From the NCBI GenBank assembly GCA_019914995.1, contig CM034130.1, positions 9,858,001 to 9,922,000 on the forward strand: a stretch of 64,000 bases of DNA. The letters are read 5' to 3'. This stretch comes from Acanthochlamys bracteata (Eukaryota; Streptophyta; Magnoliopsida; Pandanales; Velloziaceae). The notes under the pieces were generated by a model. The model saw nothing but the letters and a program-made list of their open reading frames with translations, was not told where the DNA came from and searched no databases. Shown one piece after another: positions 12,469 to 24,592 of the stretch (positions are counted from its first letter, which is position 1; the number at the start of each line of letters is the position of its first letter). The position numbers and the translations under genes are program-made.

Positions 12469-14108
12469 ACGTGAGAAAAGCACACTACAGCGTGGCGAGC
12501 AACAACGGAAAGAAAAAGTTCCTCGTTTTGATTTTGTCGCAAGTGAAGGCCACTAGATTCTGATATCATACTGCAGTAATATGGTTATCGGTATAGTTAT
12601 TGGACAATATTATAAAGTAAAAAGTTTTTTTAGATAAATAAAGTAAAACTTGTTTTATGAAGAATAATGAAACGATTGCAAATATATAAATAAAATAATA
12701 AAACAGATTACCCAAATGGTTTTCAGATATATCTGACCTAGTACATTTTAAGTGAGTTTGATGTAAGGAAGAATTTGGTAGAAGCAAAATGCATGTTGTT
12801 TTTTTTTACCCCAAATATATTTAGGAGAATGTTGTTTTGAGCTGGGTAGTGTTGATCTAGATTTTCCAAAATGTATGAACCTTTCATTTTCAGTAGTTAT
12901 GTAGGCAGTTTTATTACATGAAAGGTCATATGAGGTCCATTAATTTTATAATAATGGTATTATGCCTATAAACTATTTCAGCTAGGTACCTTAACTTTTA
13001 CTTGGAAATCCTTAATGAATATGTTTGTTGAGTTGTTTTAACAAACTTAAGATGTGAAGCAGAATGCAGTAAGCAGCCAGTATTGGGTCTCTAAGTAAGG
13101 CCGAGTCCGAGTTAGAGTGAAGTGAGCAAATAGAACACGAGTTAGTTTGATGAATTAGATCCTAATTAGTAGCATAAAGATGTGAGATGATACGTAAATA
13201 AAAATTATACTAGTTAATTTAGAAATTGATTAGCAATTCATATTAGTTTAGATCAAATTAGATTCTACTTTGATGATTTTAATAATTTATTCTTTTTAAT
13301 AATCACATATTGACCGACATGCTGAATAAAAATCTACTTAAATATGTAAGAGATACTAAATTTTAAATATTAAATAATTATTATAATTTAGAAATCCGAT
13401 CCTACGGTAATGATTATATTGGTGAACAAACTTGGACCTAAAATTGCTAAACATTAAGTAAGAGTTTGGGGTTGTCTTCCTTAAGACTTCAAAACGCATT
13501 AGTATAATGAATTGAATTGTGTCCACAGTTTTCTAGTTGCATTCCAAGTTATAATAACATATCACATCACAAGTCAGTAACCTCTTCCTTCTTCTTCTCA
13601 TTGGCTCCAATTTAATGTTCAACTCTATCAAAGTTAAATTTTAATTTGTTAATGGTCTTAATATTTTATTTAAAAGACTTTTTTGGGTCATGAATTTTAA
13701 ATTACTAAGATTAATATTTATTAATAATTTAGTTGGTTTATTTTGTATTGAGATACGTTGTAATCAATGTCAAAGAGCTGGCGTGGAGCCACGGCGACGG
13801 AACTGTTCTATTCAATTTTTTGCTCACGTTTGTTCCTCTTATGCTAAGCTGAGCCCAGCGAACAAATTACTTGACTCTTCTGTTATTTTCTGTCTATTTA
13901 GAATTTCATGGGTCGTTTAATTTTGTAGAGATAGTTGTTTTTTTCATTTTTTTGGTAAGTTGTGTTGTTGTGGATGTTATTGTTGTTCTTGGTTTGGTTT
14001 GGCGCAAGACGGTAGAGAAAGGGAGTGATGGTGTTGGTTCGTGGACCACGGCGCCATTGTCGCCACACGTTTTCTTGATAATTTTCTTCTTCTTCATAGA
14101 GAGAATTC

Positions 14109-14116
14109 TATAAATA
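14109..14116 (+). promoter_or_regulatory. TATA box, probable TPP promoter
   Basis: TATAAATA followed by GGGG and then a CT-rich stretch (14130-14165) typical of a plant transcript start. The coding start is 1.6 kb further on, which implies a leader intron. Confidence 0.55.
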
Positions 14117-14139
14117 GGGGCTCTCCCTTCACTACAAAC

Positions 14140-15714
14140 CTCTCTTCTCTTCTTTCTATTCCCTGGTTTCTTCAAGTACTGTTCTTGATCTTGCTCTCTG
14201 TTGGTGATTGTTTCTGAAAGGTGTGGTTTTCTGGGATTGAAGAGAGCTGCATTGTCGTATTGCAGGTACTATCCAGTATAATGAATTGAATTGAAAGTTC
14301 TCTCCTTTAGTTTCCTCTTTGCGTTTGATTTTTTTCTCTTTGAATATTGAAGAAATGGAAATCATTTGTCTTGTTGAAGAGGTGTTTAATCATTGTTGCT
14401 TTTATTTGTTAGCTTGAGAAATTGGTGGTTTGATCTTTAATCGTTTCAAGTCTTAAGGAAAATGAAAAACGAGAAGAATTAGAAGTTGTCTTTTTTATTT
14501 CCTTTTTTTTTCTTTTTTTCTGTTACAGTCTAGAAGTGCTTTTAAAGGGATTTGGGGTACAAAAAGACAACTGAGTCTCATGTTAACCACAATAATTGTT
14601 TATGCTACTGATTAGGGATAGCTCTGTTTGGAACTGGATGCTATATAGGAATAAATCAGCCTGGTACAAACTAGAATCTAAAAGTTTGATAGAAGTCAAG
14701 GAATTTCTGTTTGGAAGTTTCTTTTCATAAATCTACTTTGAAAAAACCTTGTCCCTTTTTACGGATATTTTTTTTTTCCTTCAATCGCAGTGGCATCTTG
14801 TTCTTCGTTGATTTGAGATTTTCTCCCTGAATCCATAGATCGTCATTCACTTTCTATGTGAATCTTAAAATGTGTATCACTGTTTAGAATGCACAAGGTG
14901 TTGTGCCACAATTATGCAAAAGCAGAGTACAATTTAGGGAGCTGCTTATGAAGATGTCGACAATCATAAGAGCCTAGTGTGACAGCATATAGGAGTAAAA
15001 GAGCTATGTAAGGTTTACGCATAATGCTAACCTTAGTTTCAGAAACCCGCTCTTGGAGATGTCCTGGAGTCGTAAGAGTCCAAAGAAAGAACCTGGCATA
15101 AAAAGGAAAGAAGATTGTTAAATAATTGAAATTAGGATCAAGACTTGATTGGTTCCAACCATTAGAGGCTTCAATGTAGTCCTTTACATAGAGAAACCTC
15201 CCGGCATGGTGATTGTTCCACATTCAAAGTTATCTGTCTAGTATTATTTTCTACTTGTCTTGCTGAAAAGAAATATGAGAAACAGTCATACCCGCTTCAT
15301 TTGGCCTACACTTCAATAAGAATCTTAGTGGTTTCTGATTCAATTTTCATTGTCTGCAGGAGTTTACAATCTCAACTATTGATAGTATGCAGGGCAAGAT
15401 ACTCTTTCTGGTGGGAGAATACTTTTAAATGTCTCATAGAGTTAACATTGGAAAGGTTAACATCTTCAAATTTTAGAACAAAGATTAATTGTGCATTATC
15501 TTGTTTCTTCTTAAGATTATTTGATTTAGTCCCAGGAAACTTGCAATTAATGGACTGGCATGTCTAACCGCAGTGACAAGAAGACATTGAAGAGATGGTT
15601 TTTATTGATAAGACAGTTGGATAAATTCCCAAATAGAAGTTCTGATATTGAGCACCTGCTGTTATCTACTTAGTACTGTTCTATAGTAAAGGAAGATCTC
15701 AACTAAGTGAATGA
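14140..15714 (+). other. TPP 5' leader with probable leader intron
   Basis: A candidate donor CAG/GTACTATCC lies at about 14264/14265 and a candidate acceptor TGTCTGCAG ends at 15359. This would give a leader intron of about 1.1 kb, T-rich as in plant introns. Open frames on either strand in this stretch have no recognisable content. The exact transcript is inferred, not seen. Confidence 0.4.
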
Positions 15715-18130
15715 ATGGATTTGACACCAAAGCCTAGACCTGTCCTACCTGATCCTGTACCTAATAGCAAACCAAGAATACCAATGCCTTCCTCTCTGCT
15801 GCTTCGGTCACTGCAGCCTGCAGGATTTGTTTCTGTTCCTCTTCAGTTATCTACCACATTGCGGAGGAATATTCCTAGTAAACTCGATGATGTTCACATC
15901 AATTGTTGGTTGGATGCAATGATAGCATCATCCCCAGGGAAGAATTTGGACAAGACTGATGCTGCATACATTTCTTGGACGGTGAGTTCATTTCTGACTG
16001 GGGAAATCTCCCCAATGTATAAGGCTAAATGTTAGTTTTCCACCATTCGCTTCCACTTTCCATTTTCTTTGCAGTGGATGAAAGTTTTCTGCTTGTGCAG
16101 CTCAAGTATCCATCAGCTTTGACTTCATTCGAGCAAATTATAGACTACGCTCAAGGCAAGCAAATTGCATTGTTCTTAGACTATGATGGAACTCTTACCC
16201 CTATAGTGGAGGAACCTGACAATGCTTTCATGTCCCACAAGGTAAATATTTGTTAAAATTCAAGTATCATAGTGCTGTTGATGATGATATATCAAATACT
16301 TGCTAATTGAGACTCACACTCGCTATCACTTGTAGATGCGAAATACTGTAAGAAAAGTAGCAAAATATTTCCCTACAGCAATCATAAGTGGACGAAGCCG
16401 TGATCAGGTATGAAATGACTCATGGAATCATCTTGTGCTTTGCTGATGTAAACCATTTGATTTTGGTGTTAAATGTGAAACTAATTTTGGCTGTGTTACT
16501 TTTCAGGTTTTTGAGTTTGTAAAACTAAATGAGCTGTATTATGCCGGTAGCCATGGGATGGACATAATTGCCCCCGTCACGGAATCTGTGACATTCTATG
16601 ATCACCCTAACTGTATAAGGTCTACAGATACAGAGGTCGGTGATCTATTTGCGTATGCTGCCTTGTAGTTACTCTGCTAATTTTTCTAGAAACTGAGAGA
16701 AGAGAGGTACCTTTTTTGTTTTGCTAATCTTCAATACGCATGAGCAAGGTTAGTCTCCAAGCAAAATGGTTGACCTCCAAACGAAATTGTTAGCATCTTT
16801 TACATTGATCAAACTCCTTAGCATTGTAGTCATTACACTGTTGTCCAATTCACCATCAACCAACTATCTTTCTCTGTTATTTTATTTCGCTCTCTTGCAT
16901 GTGTCCTGATCACTTCACGAACAGAGACAAAGGATAACATGCAAATTGCCTACTGCATCCTGCTCTCTTCTGTTAACAGTCATATTACTAATTAGCAAAA
17001 TTTTTAGAGTGCCATAATGAGAGCTAACTTTTCCTATTTGCTTTAATTAAAAAGTTGGGCAATGGTTACTTTGGTAAATGAAAAGCCTGATCTTTCTTTC
17101 TACAACTTAGAGATAAGTTGCCATCATAGAATGCCAAGCCAGCTAATGGAACTGCTGTTGTTCTTATAGGGAAAGGAGGTTAATCTCTTTCAACCTGCTA
17201 GTGAATTCATACCAATGATTGAAGAGGTAACAAATCATTCAATGCCTTACAAATAATTACCTACAGGTGACAAAATAAAGAAGTTACAGCTGATCCTCAT
17301 CTTAATGCAGGTATTCAAATCACTTGTTGAAAGCACTAAAGATTTTCCTGGTGCAAATGTTGAGAACAACAAATTTTGTGTCTCTGTTCATTACCGTCTT
17401 GTAGAAGTTAAGGTAAATAGTAGAACAAGATTTTCCAGAACCTTAATCTTGTTTTGTACTGATTAAAGTCATTTTTGTTTGTTGACATACAGGATTGGCC
17501 GGTGATAGCACAACATGTTCATGACATCTTAAAAGGCTATCCGCATTTGCGGTTAACACATGGCCGGAAGGTTGCTTAATAACATCTTTCATTGATTTGT
17601 GTACTCTCATCAAAGCAAATTGGTTCTAGTGAAAGTTTGTTTCCAATTGTGTAGGTATTGGAGGTCCGACCTGATATAGACTGGAATAAGGGAAACGCAG
17701 TTGAGTACTTATTGGAATCTCTAGGGCTAAATGGTCGGGAAGATGTGCTTCCTATCTACATTGGAGATGATCGTACAGATGAGGATGCATTCAGGGTAAG
17801 TTCTGGTGATTATGAAGAACTCAGATTATTATAACACTTATTAATCTGCAATCAACTTTTCATCAGGTCCTGAGAGAAAGGAACATAGGCTTTGGCATTC
17901 TGGTTTCATCTGTAGTTAAAGAAAGTGAGGCGTTCTATTCTCTAAGAGAACCGGCAGAGGTTGACTTCGACTGACAGAAAACTACCAGTAGCTTTGATTA
18001 TTTTGTTTTCACTTTTATCGGCAGCTTTCTCAACTGCTTAAATCTGCAGGTAATGGAGTTCTTGAAGTCTCTGGTACAATGGAAAAAGTTGACAGCAAGA
18101 AGATTGAATGCGTTTTCTTCCAGCACGTAG
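15715..18130 (+). CDS. TPP: Trehalose-6-phosphate phosphatase
   Basis: HAD-superfamily enzyme that dephosphorylates trehalose-6-phosphate to trehalose, lowering the sugar signal T6P. Ten exons: 15715-15981, 16101-16241, 16336-16407, 16507-16635, 17170-17226, 17311-17412, 17493-17570, 17655-17795, 17867-17959, 18050-18130. They total 1,161 nt, 386 residues, the usual plant length. Catalytic motif I is LDYDGT (Asp116 nucleophile, Asp118). The second phosphatase box is [10 protein letters not shown] (319-328). AGSHGMD and HGRKVLEVRP, also typical of the family, are present. At exon 2 two acceptors are possible; 16101 is chosen because the one at 16075 shifts the frame into a stop, and the result ([16 protein letters not shown]) matches the family's SWM-x-x-PSAL region. 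The N-terminal 85 residues are variable, as in other members. Confidence 0.95.
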
Positions 18131-18549
18131 TTATGAGAGATTGTTCAATCGGTTACCCATATTCATGGACCAAAAGATAGTACTTGATAAAGGAGCAGAA
18201 AAGCTTCGTGGCGCTTATAATCAGCTGCAAAACAACAGTCAGACCGAATGATGGTTTTAAATTTTATTATCTGAAACCAATTTCTTTCAATTTTTACACC
18301 CAATTTTCCTTTCATTTATGCAACAATTATTTGACCTCCCTTCTCTAAGAGCACTTTGTAGAGCTCTTACGAGTTCTGGAAGAGTTGCAAAACAAAGGAA
18401 TTTTTTACTCGTGTAATAGGTTCAACTTCAAATGTTTTGGGTACAACTATCACGAAATCTTAAAAAAGTTTTGCCTCGACCTGTATACAAAATTTGGATC
18501 TGGAACTCTGGTTAGAATTTCTTGGTTCATTTTAGAAACTTTGTCTTCT
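18131..18549. other. TPP 3' UTR and short intergenic spacer
   Basis: This holds the TPP 3' UTR and then a convergent spacer to the minus-strand gene ending at 18550. No other gene is visible. Confidence 0.5.
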
Positions 18550-19062
18550 TCATTGAATCGACATCCATGCGTGGCGCAGAGTCTTTCGTAACGTGTCGAT
18601 CTCCTTCTTCTCGTTCTTCAACCAGCTCTTTGTTCTATGAATAATCGGTAGTCCTTTTTTCGTGAACTTGTAGCTTCGCAAGTATTCCTGCCTATCAATC
18701 CAGCTGCTTCGCCAAGTAGTGATCGCTACTATCTGCTTCTCATCAATTTTTTCTCTGTTTCTGTTAAAACCTTGAAGGTACTCCTTAGTTGATTCATCCC
18801 ATTGGAACGATTGCACTGGTGTTATTTTCTGCTCGAATTTATCCAGCCAACTACCGTCTTCACGGTCATCGTTGAAATTCACATAATCGTCAATCTTCTT
18901 CTCTTCCTTCTCTTCGCCTAGTTCAAATTTGAGCAACTTGTTCGACTGTTCGCGAATACCGCTAATCTTCTGGTAAGTGTTGTATGCATTAAAAGCAATA
19001 CTCATCTTGCTCTTATTCAAGCTGAAAGAAAAAGAAAACAAGAAGATCAACGAAAGCAACAA
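18550..19062 (-). CDS. Unrecognised small protein
   Basis: A single open frame of 170 codons. Two starts are possible: 19062, giving an N-terminus with a hydrophobic run (LLSLIFLFSFSFSL), or Met20 at 19005, in good context (AAGATGA), giving 151 residues. A strong pyrimidine tract ending TTTCAG lies just upstream (about 19022-19040), so the region coding the hydrophobic run may be a leader intron; the shorter protein is then more likely. The protein is charged and Lys/Glu/Trp-rich (WRSSWIDRQEYLRSYKF, HRTKSWLKNEKKEID) with a central acidic patch. A TATA box sits at 19187-19194 on this strand. The frame is long for AT-rich DNA. I do not recognise the family, and no function can be assigned. Confidence 0.55.
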   Translation of the reverse strand: MLLSLIFLFSFSFSLNKSKMSIAFNAYNTYQKISGIREQSNKLLKFELGEEKEEKKIDDYVNFNDDREDGSWLDKFEQKITPVQSFQWDESTKEYLQGFNRNREKIDEKQIVAITTWRSSWIDRQEYLRSYKFTKKGLPIIHRTKSWLKNEKKEIDTLRKTLRHAWMSIQ

Positions 19063-19186
19063 ACACGAACAACAAGAACTCCTCTGTTTTTCTCAAACGA
19101 GAGCAAACGAGAACAACGACAAATTTGCTCGTCGATGTTTACTTTCTCAGTGCTGAATTTATGAAGAAACTATGAGGGTTGATTTG

Positions 19187-19194
19187 TTTTTATA
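19187..19194 (-). promoter_or_regulatory. TATA box of the small minus-strand gene
   Basis: Reads TATAAAAA on the minus strand, about 130-190 bases upstream of the two candidate start codons at 19062 and 19005. Confidence 0.45.
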
Positions 19195-19883
19195 AAGAGT
19201 AGAAGGGGAGGAGTTGGAATTGAAGAACAACTCAAATTCCATTACATTAGTTTATAGAGTTAGAGTTCATAAGGATGATTCTGAATTGCGCGGGAAGAAG
19301 AAAACAAATTTTCAAACTTTATGTCGTTTTACTAATTCCAGTTCATCTCAGCTTCCTCCTCAAACTACTTCAGAAGAAGGCGCCGCCCAAGGGATTCCTG
19401 TATTCTTAGTTTGATTAGTTCGTTATAAGTCTTTCTTTGAGAGATTTGAGTGATTCTTATAATTGTTTTCGTTAGTGATTTGGTTATTTTGTTGTTGTTT
19501 TGAATTGGATTGTTGCTTGTTGTATCCTAGGAGAAGGAACCTAAAACATGATCACTGTTTAAGCTATAAACGTATTGCATTCAAATGTACTATTAGCAAA
19601 GTTTGCAAATAATAAAACATTATGTACGATCCTCTTCATTTTTTACACTTACATTTGCAATGCAGAAGTCTACTCATAACAATTTTTTTAACCAATCATA
19701 GAAATTACAGCATTCTCCAAATTATATTATACAAAACAACGCGTGTAAGGTAGGATTCATACTTCATAGCCACCAAGAAAAAAGACCAAAACGCATAAGA
19801 GGTGAACTACGTAGGCCAAACCAGATATACGAACGACATAATTTGTTTGTTAATAGCTATCACGTTCTAAATAGTTTTCTTCC

Positions 19884-21222
19884 CTAAATGTCAAGCTTTT
19901 GCTGGATTTCCCAGAGTGTCTGAGCAGAGTGACGAAGGCGGCGACCCTCCTCCTCAGTAAGCTGGACATTTGCAACGCAGAGAACACCTCCACGCCCAAG
20001 CTGTGCAGGGAGGCTGAGGAAGACCTCACAATTGTCACCAATACCATGGAAGCCCTTGGCAAGGAGGGAGACTGGGTGGATACGGTGCTGGTTCCGAAGG
20101 ATGGAACGTGCTAAACTAGCTACAGATTAGCCAATGGCCCATGAGGTGTAGCCCTCGAGTCGGATCACCTCATATGCACTCTCAACAACTGCTTTGCGGA
20201 TTGGTTCGAATACCTCTTGCTCAAATACACCTTGGTTCTTCTGCAGTGAGCCGAGAACTGGAACACCCCCCACACTAATGCTTGACCACAATGCAACGGA
20301 GCTGTCACCATGCTCCCCTACCATGTATGCCTACATTTAGTTTAGAACATTAGGATTCCCATACAAGGAATATCTGATGTTTAGTTTATTAAACAAAGAG
20401 GTGATCTTCATTTTCTAATTGAATCTAGTTAAGCAAGTCTCGTGCTATAAAACAATAGCTATCACCAAAATAAAACACAACCTGAATGTCTTGTAATGCA
20501 AAAACAACTCCACAATGCATTTAAATGATCACTATTATGTCATATCACTTGCAAGATCGCAAATTAAAAATCGAAAAGATAAATCTAACTTTCAAGATGT
20601 ACCAGCATCAACAGAATTCACCTGTACATCCTGTGCATTGACCTCAGGTGATCGGCAAGCAAGTACCTGAACCTAGAGGAATCAAGATTAGTGCCTGGTC
20701 CAATAACCCTGTTCGGCGGGAACCCAGAAAGCTTCCAAGCAATATAAGTCAATACATCAACAGGATTGGGAACCACCATAACTATACATTCCGGCGAGTA
20801 CTTCGCCTGTGGCGGCACGATCGCTTTAAACAACGATAAATTCCTCTTCAAAAGATCAGGTCTTGATTCCCCAACAACCTGTCTAGCTCCAGCAGTTATA
20901 ATGCAGAGATCAGAAGCAGAAGTAACCGAGTAATCCGTATCAGCACGGATTCTTGTGTAAGGAAGAAAAACAGCGCGTGTTGTAAATCAAGCATTTCACC
21001 GCGGAGCTTATCAGCGTTGACATGGACGAGGGCAAGCTCGTCGGCGAGATCTTGAGTAAGGATTGTTTGAGCTATCGCCATACCAACGTTGCCAACACCG
21101 ATGACGGATATTTTAGTGCGGCTTTTGGTAGGTGATGGCTGTGCTCCACCGTCGATTGGCAGAAAGATGGTTGAGCGAGCTACTGCATCTCCTAAACCCA
21201 GCTCAGATAAAGAATTAAATTT
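19884..21222 (-). pseudogene. LDH: L-lactate dehydrogenase pseudogene (unprocessed)
   Basis: The remnant clearly derives from plant L-lactate dehydrogenase, which interconverts pyruvate and lactate with NADH under low oxygen. Exon 1 (about 21222-20622) holds the Rossmann motif GVGNVG and [15 protein letters not shown]. Exon 2 (20330-19884) holds GEHGDSS with the catalytic His and ends KLDI. The 291 bp intron (20621-20331) keeps GT and AG ends, so this is a decayed duplicate and not a retrocopy. Disabling changes: no start codon in frame at the 5' end; a one-base loss near 20974; a second one-base loss near 20647; a TAA at 20127-20129 where the family has Tyr. Two Ser-to-Pro changes are also seen, in the SNPVD motif (now PNPVD) and in GSGTNLD (now GPGTNLD). 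Confidence 0.93.
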
Positions 21223-22820
21223 ACTGTATAAGTACCTTATTTTTTAAAATTTTAGTTCTAAAAATTTAATTCAACAAAAAATACGCTCTGAAAAAGTATG
21301 CCGTTAGAAAAGTGCCAAAAAGATCTTACGAGGTCAACTTCTGAAAAAGAATATGAAGAGAAAATATGGTCATTTACTTGAACGAAGTATGGGAAATTGG
21401 GAACAAAGAATAATGTTTTTTAATCAGAAACACAAAGAAATAAGGGCTTGTTTAACTCCAATTGCTTGGGCAACAATTCTATTATAAAAATTGTAGTTTT
21501 ATACAAAAAATTTTAATATTAATTTTTTTATTTATATATTTTTAATCTAGTTTTATTTTCAGTTTTTAACTTATTTTAAAAATAATTAAACTACAAAAAA
21601 ACTTTATTTTTAATCTATATTTCAAAAAATTCTATTTTATATTTTTTATGTACGTAAAACTTATTTATATTGATATTTGAAATACACTCTAAATATTTCT
21701 TTCTATGGTTTTTCTTTTTTAAAGTGGACTCTTTCTCCTTCCTCAAGATTCAAGATTGAAGTGTTGGCTGGATCTTGTAGATGTGAAAGAAAATCTTTAT
21801 TTTCTAATTTTTCTAACACCTGTTTAGTAGCTATTTGAAAGTGCATTTCGTATTATTTTTTATTTTAAAATTTTATAAGTTTTTATAATTTGAAATATAA
21901 TATTTAAAAATAAAAATATATAAAATATAAATAATTTTATGTCGTTTATATGTATAATTATATTTTTCTAAATAAATAAAAAAATTATTTCCAAAAAATT
22001 TTAAATAATTATTTTTAAAATATTAATTTAATTACGCTTAAAATTTCTCCTGAAGCTCTTTTCTGATCAAGAATCAAAGAATTTTTCGATAATTAAAAAA
22101 AAATTTTAGATGGGCCAAACCCTAAATACGGGCGGCATCACACTAGAGCGTGTGTTTGATTTAGCTTTTCAATAATTATTTTTTAATTTTTTTTATTTTA
22201 TATTTTGTAATATATATTTTATAAATATATAAAAAATTTATTTAAAAATTTAAAAAATATAAAAAAATTTTAAAAATAAGATCTTTTTATTAAATATTTT
22301 TATTATTTTTTTTAAAATAAAAAATTAAAACTCATATTTAAAAAAATAAAAATATTTTTTATTTTATAAAAGCTCTATTTTATAAGCATCCCTAAACGCT
22401 CACTAGCCTCACACTATTTGCAAGCTGGTTCTCCTAAGCAATTTTTCTAAAACATTTCCATCATTTCATTAAACTAATTTATAGTAATGGCAGCATGCCG
22501 GTATAGATTAATCGTCGATCCTTAACATCTCCGTCGGTCGTGCGGATGCGGTTGAATTTTACTTATCAAAAAAAATTTTTTAAAATAAAAAATAGTTTAA
22601 TTTTTTTTGAAAATAAATTTTATTTTTTTTATTTCTAAAAAATAAAAATATATAATAAAATTTTTATTATATAAAATTTTTCTACACTATTTAATTTTTT
22701 AAATAATTTATAAAATATATCTTAAAAATATAAAATAAAAAAAATTAAAAAATGACTTTTGGTATGCATTACCACCTGGAGTCTATACTCAATTTTTGAG
22801 TCGCTGGATTTCAGTTTCAA
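21223..22820. repeat. Block of AT-rich MITE-like copies
   Basis: Several A/T-rich units of 200-260 bp sit one after another: about 21445-21690, 21815-22040, 22147-22405 and 22560-22760. The third has readable ends: GAGCGTGTGTTTGATTTAGC on the left and, reverse-complemented, GTGAGCGTTTAGGG on the right. Interiors share words such as TTTTATAAATAT and AAAATTTTTACAT-like runs with copies at 32.4, 47.5-49.0 and 63.6 kb. No coding sequence. Confidence 0.5.
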
Positions 22821-23194
22821 TTTAGGAGCAGTTTGGATTGGCTTTGTTTTAACTTATAAGTTAATCAAGGTTTTAAACAGTAATTTAAGATATTTGAACG
22901 TATAATTTATAAGTAATTTTTGTGATTTATAAATCACCAAAAATAAAAACTACGAATTCTTGAAATATGGCAAACAATTTTAGATGTTGCAAGTCGAAAT
23001 ATTTAAAATCTAAAGAGGTGTTATTTTGCTAAATTTTTAACTCATTTTTGTTCTAATTATTTATTTTATATTATTTAATAGGTTTTTATAATATTTTATA
23101 AAATTTTTTAAAAGTTTTAAAATATCTTATTATTATTTATTTTACTTTTTAAAATAAAAGTAACTAAGTAATAGGTATATTTACGTATAAAGTT

Positions 23195-24039
23195 TTGTAC
23201 TTTTTAGAATTTTTTAAAAGTTAAAAAATTTAAACTCATTTAAACAAATTTTTTATTCTAAAAAAGTTCATTTTAAAATCCCTCCTAAACTTTATTTTCA
23301 AAAATAATTACTACGATATTTGAAAAAATTAAAATTTAGAAAAACACAAATAAATTTATATCATAAAATTATTAAATGTATAATTTCAATTTCTTTAGCA
23401 TATCTTGTACACCATAAACAAACAAACTAATTAAACAATTTGTAGTTCTTTTAGCTTAAACACATACATTTAGCGAATTATATGGTTAGAGATGGCCATT
23501 GTATTACCATTTGGTAACAGAGGATATAATTTTTTATGGTAAAAAATATATGAAATATTTTATTCTGTAGAAATCGTCATAAGTAGTAGTATTTCTATAA
23601 TTTAAATCTTTTATATTTATTATTTTTTACACAATATAATCAATTACAAACAATATTATTTATAATTTACATAAATATTAAATAAATTATATAGTCAATC
23701 AAATAATATTGTATTATTCTAATTTTTCATATTTTTTAAAATACATAAATTTATTTTTATTTTATAATTAAATATTTTTGATCATGTTTGTTCACTTGTT
23801 AAGTTATCCTCAAAGTTCATAAAATTTAAACAAAAATATTCAAAATAAAAATTTCTTTTTCGGTAATGGATACACACATTTGAAATTTTGAAAGCATACA
23901 ATAAAAATATTTTGTCGCTTATATTTATTAATTTTGATCTACAATATTGACTAACAGACATTGAATAATTAAATACGCTCATTTACTGCTACAATTGAAG
24001 GAAAACTTTTAGATAGAGCCAAACATCAGTGAGGTTCAG
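23195..24039. repeat. Left arm of a long inverted repeat
   Basis: This arm matches, on the opposite strand, 28831-29765. Shared landmarks are TAATTAAACAATTTGTAGTTC, a GGCCATTGT..TTACCATTTGGTAACA block (about 23490-23520 versus 29363-29405) and TCACTTGTTAAGT near 23790. Divergence is considerable (many substitutions and small gaps). The arms enclose the MCTP fragment, the hairpin and the CACTA element. I could not fix the exact outer end; similarity fades in A/T sequence around 23150-23200. Confidence 0.7.
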
Positions 24040-24403
24040 CAACAGCTTTAGCGGCTGCTTCAGTAGTACTCTTTTCAGTATTCACTTCACCGTCAGCCAG
24101 TAGCTGTGCAGCTTGCTCTGCCCCAGCTTCCGCTGCCGGTGGCGGAGCTGTTTCAGGCACAGGAGGTCATCTACTTCCGCTGTCGGTGTTGGAGGCACCG
24201 CTTCATCAGTCTTTACTACTGCTTCTGCAGCATTTGCAGGAGCAGGCGGGGTTGCTGGTGCTTCTCCAACAGACTTCTGATCACCTTCCTGCTGCTCTGG
24301 TGGCGGCGAAAGGAGTTGCAGGGCCCGGAGGCGGAACTGGAACATCGACATAATAAATCTTCAAAGCAATCTCTCCACGCATCCAATTGAAAAAATTCTT
24401 CCT
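24026..24403 (-). pseudogene. MCTP/QUIRKY-like gene fragment (C2-domain linker)
   Basis: Reading from an acceptor-like TGTAG at 24404-24406, the frame gives KNFFNWMRGEIALKIYYVD and then PVPPPGP. That is the end of a C2-domain linker of multiple C2 and transmembrane proteins (QUIRKY/FTIP family), which act at ER-plasma membrane contacts and plasmodesmata. A Pro/Ala/Glu-rich linker then continues only by switching frame at least twice (near 24315 and 24165), and the segment ends at a stop at 24026. No neighbouring MCTP exons are present. It is a captured or left-over fragment lying just inside the left inverted arm. Confidence 0.65.
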
Positions 24404-24409
24404 CTACAA

Positions 24410-24592
24410 TGGAAAATAAATCAGCGCTTCTTCTCCCCTAACAACTTCTTCTGTTAGTGGCCAGGAAGGCAGGGCAGTCTTCTTCTCCACTAACAACTTC
24501 TTCTATCTACACGAGCCTACTACTACTTGGCCGTCTTGATTGAGTCTTTCTTAACTGGCTAGGAACAATCTTATTACTTACTATCCCAAAAC
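24410..24592. other. Spacer between the MCTP fragment and the hairpin
   Basis: Contains a short repeated word, CTAACAACTTCTTCT, at about 24438 and 24498. No gene is seen. Confidence 0.3.

Larger units (their letters stand above)
11119..14108. other. AT-rich intergenic region upstream of TPP
   Basis: No gene is supported. It contains poly-A (about 11829-11848), an AATA tetranucleotide run (about 11878-11896), poly-T (about 12009-12027), the AT-rich element at 12062-12297 and a promoter-like patch at 12391-12468, listed separately. Short open frames here look like chance. Confidence 0.5.

Noticed and set aside
14912-15223. 103-codon minus-strand frame
   Set aside because: Lies in the probable TPP leader intron, has no recognisable content and no promoter.
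16075-16100. Alternative acceptor for TPP exon 2 at 16074
   Set aside because: Using it shifts the frame and reaches a stop within about 16 codons.
17960-17974. In-frame extension of TPP exon 9 to a TGA
   Set aside because: Splicing at 17959 to 18050 restores the family's EVMEFL ending; the extension would truncate the protein.
19214-19414. 66-codon plus-strand frame
   Set aside because: Starts in the promoter of the divergent small gene and has no recognisable content.
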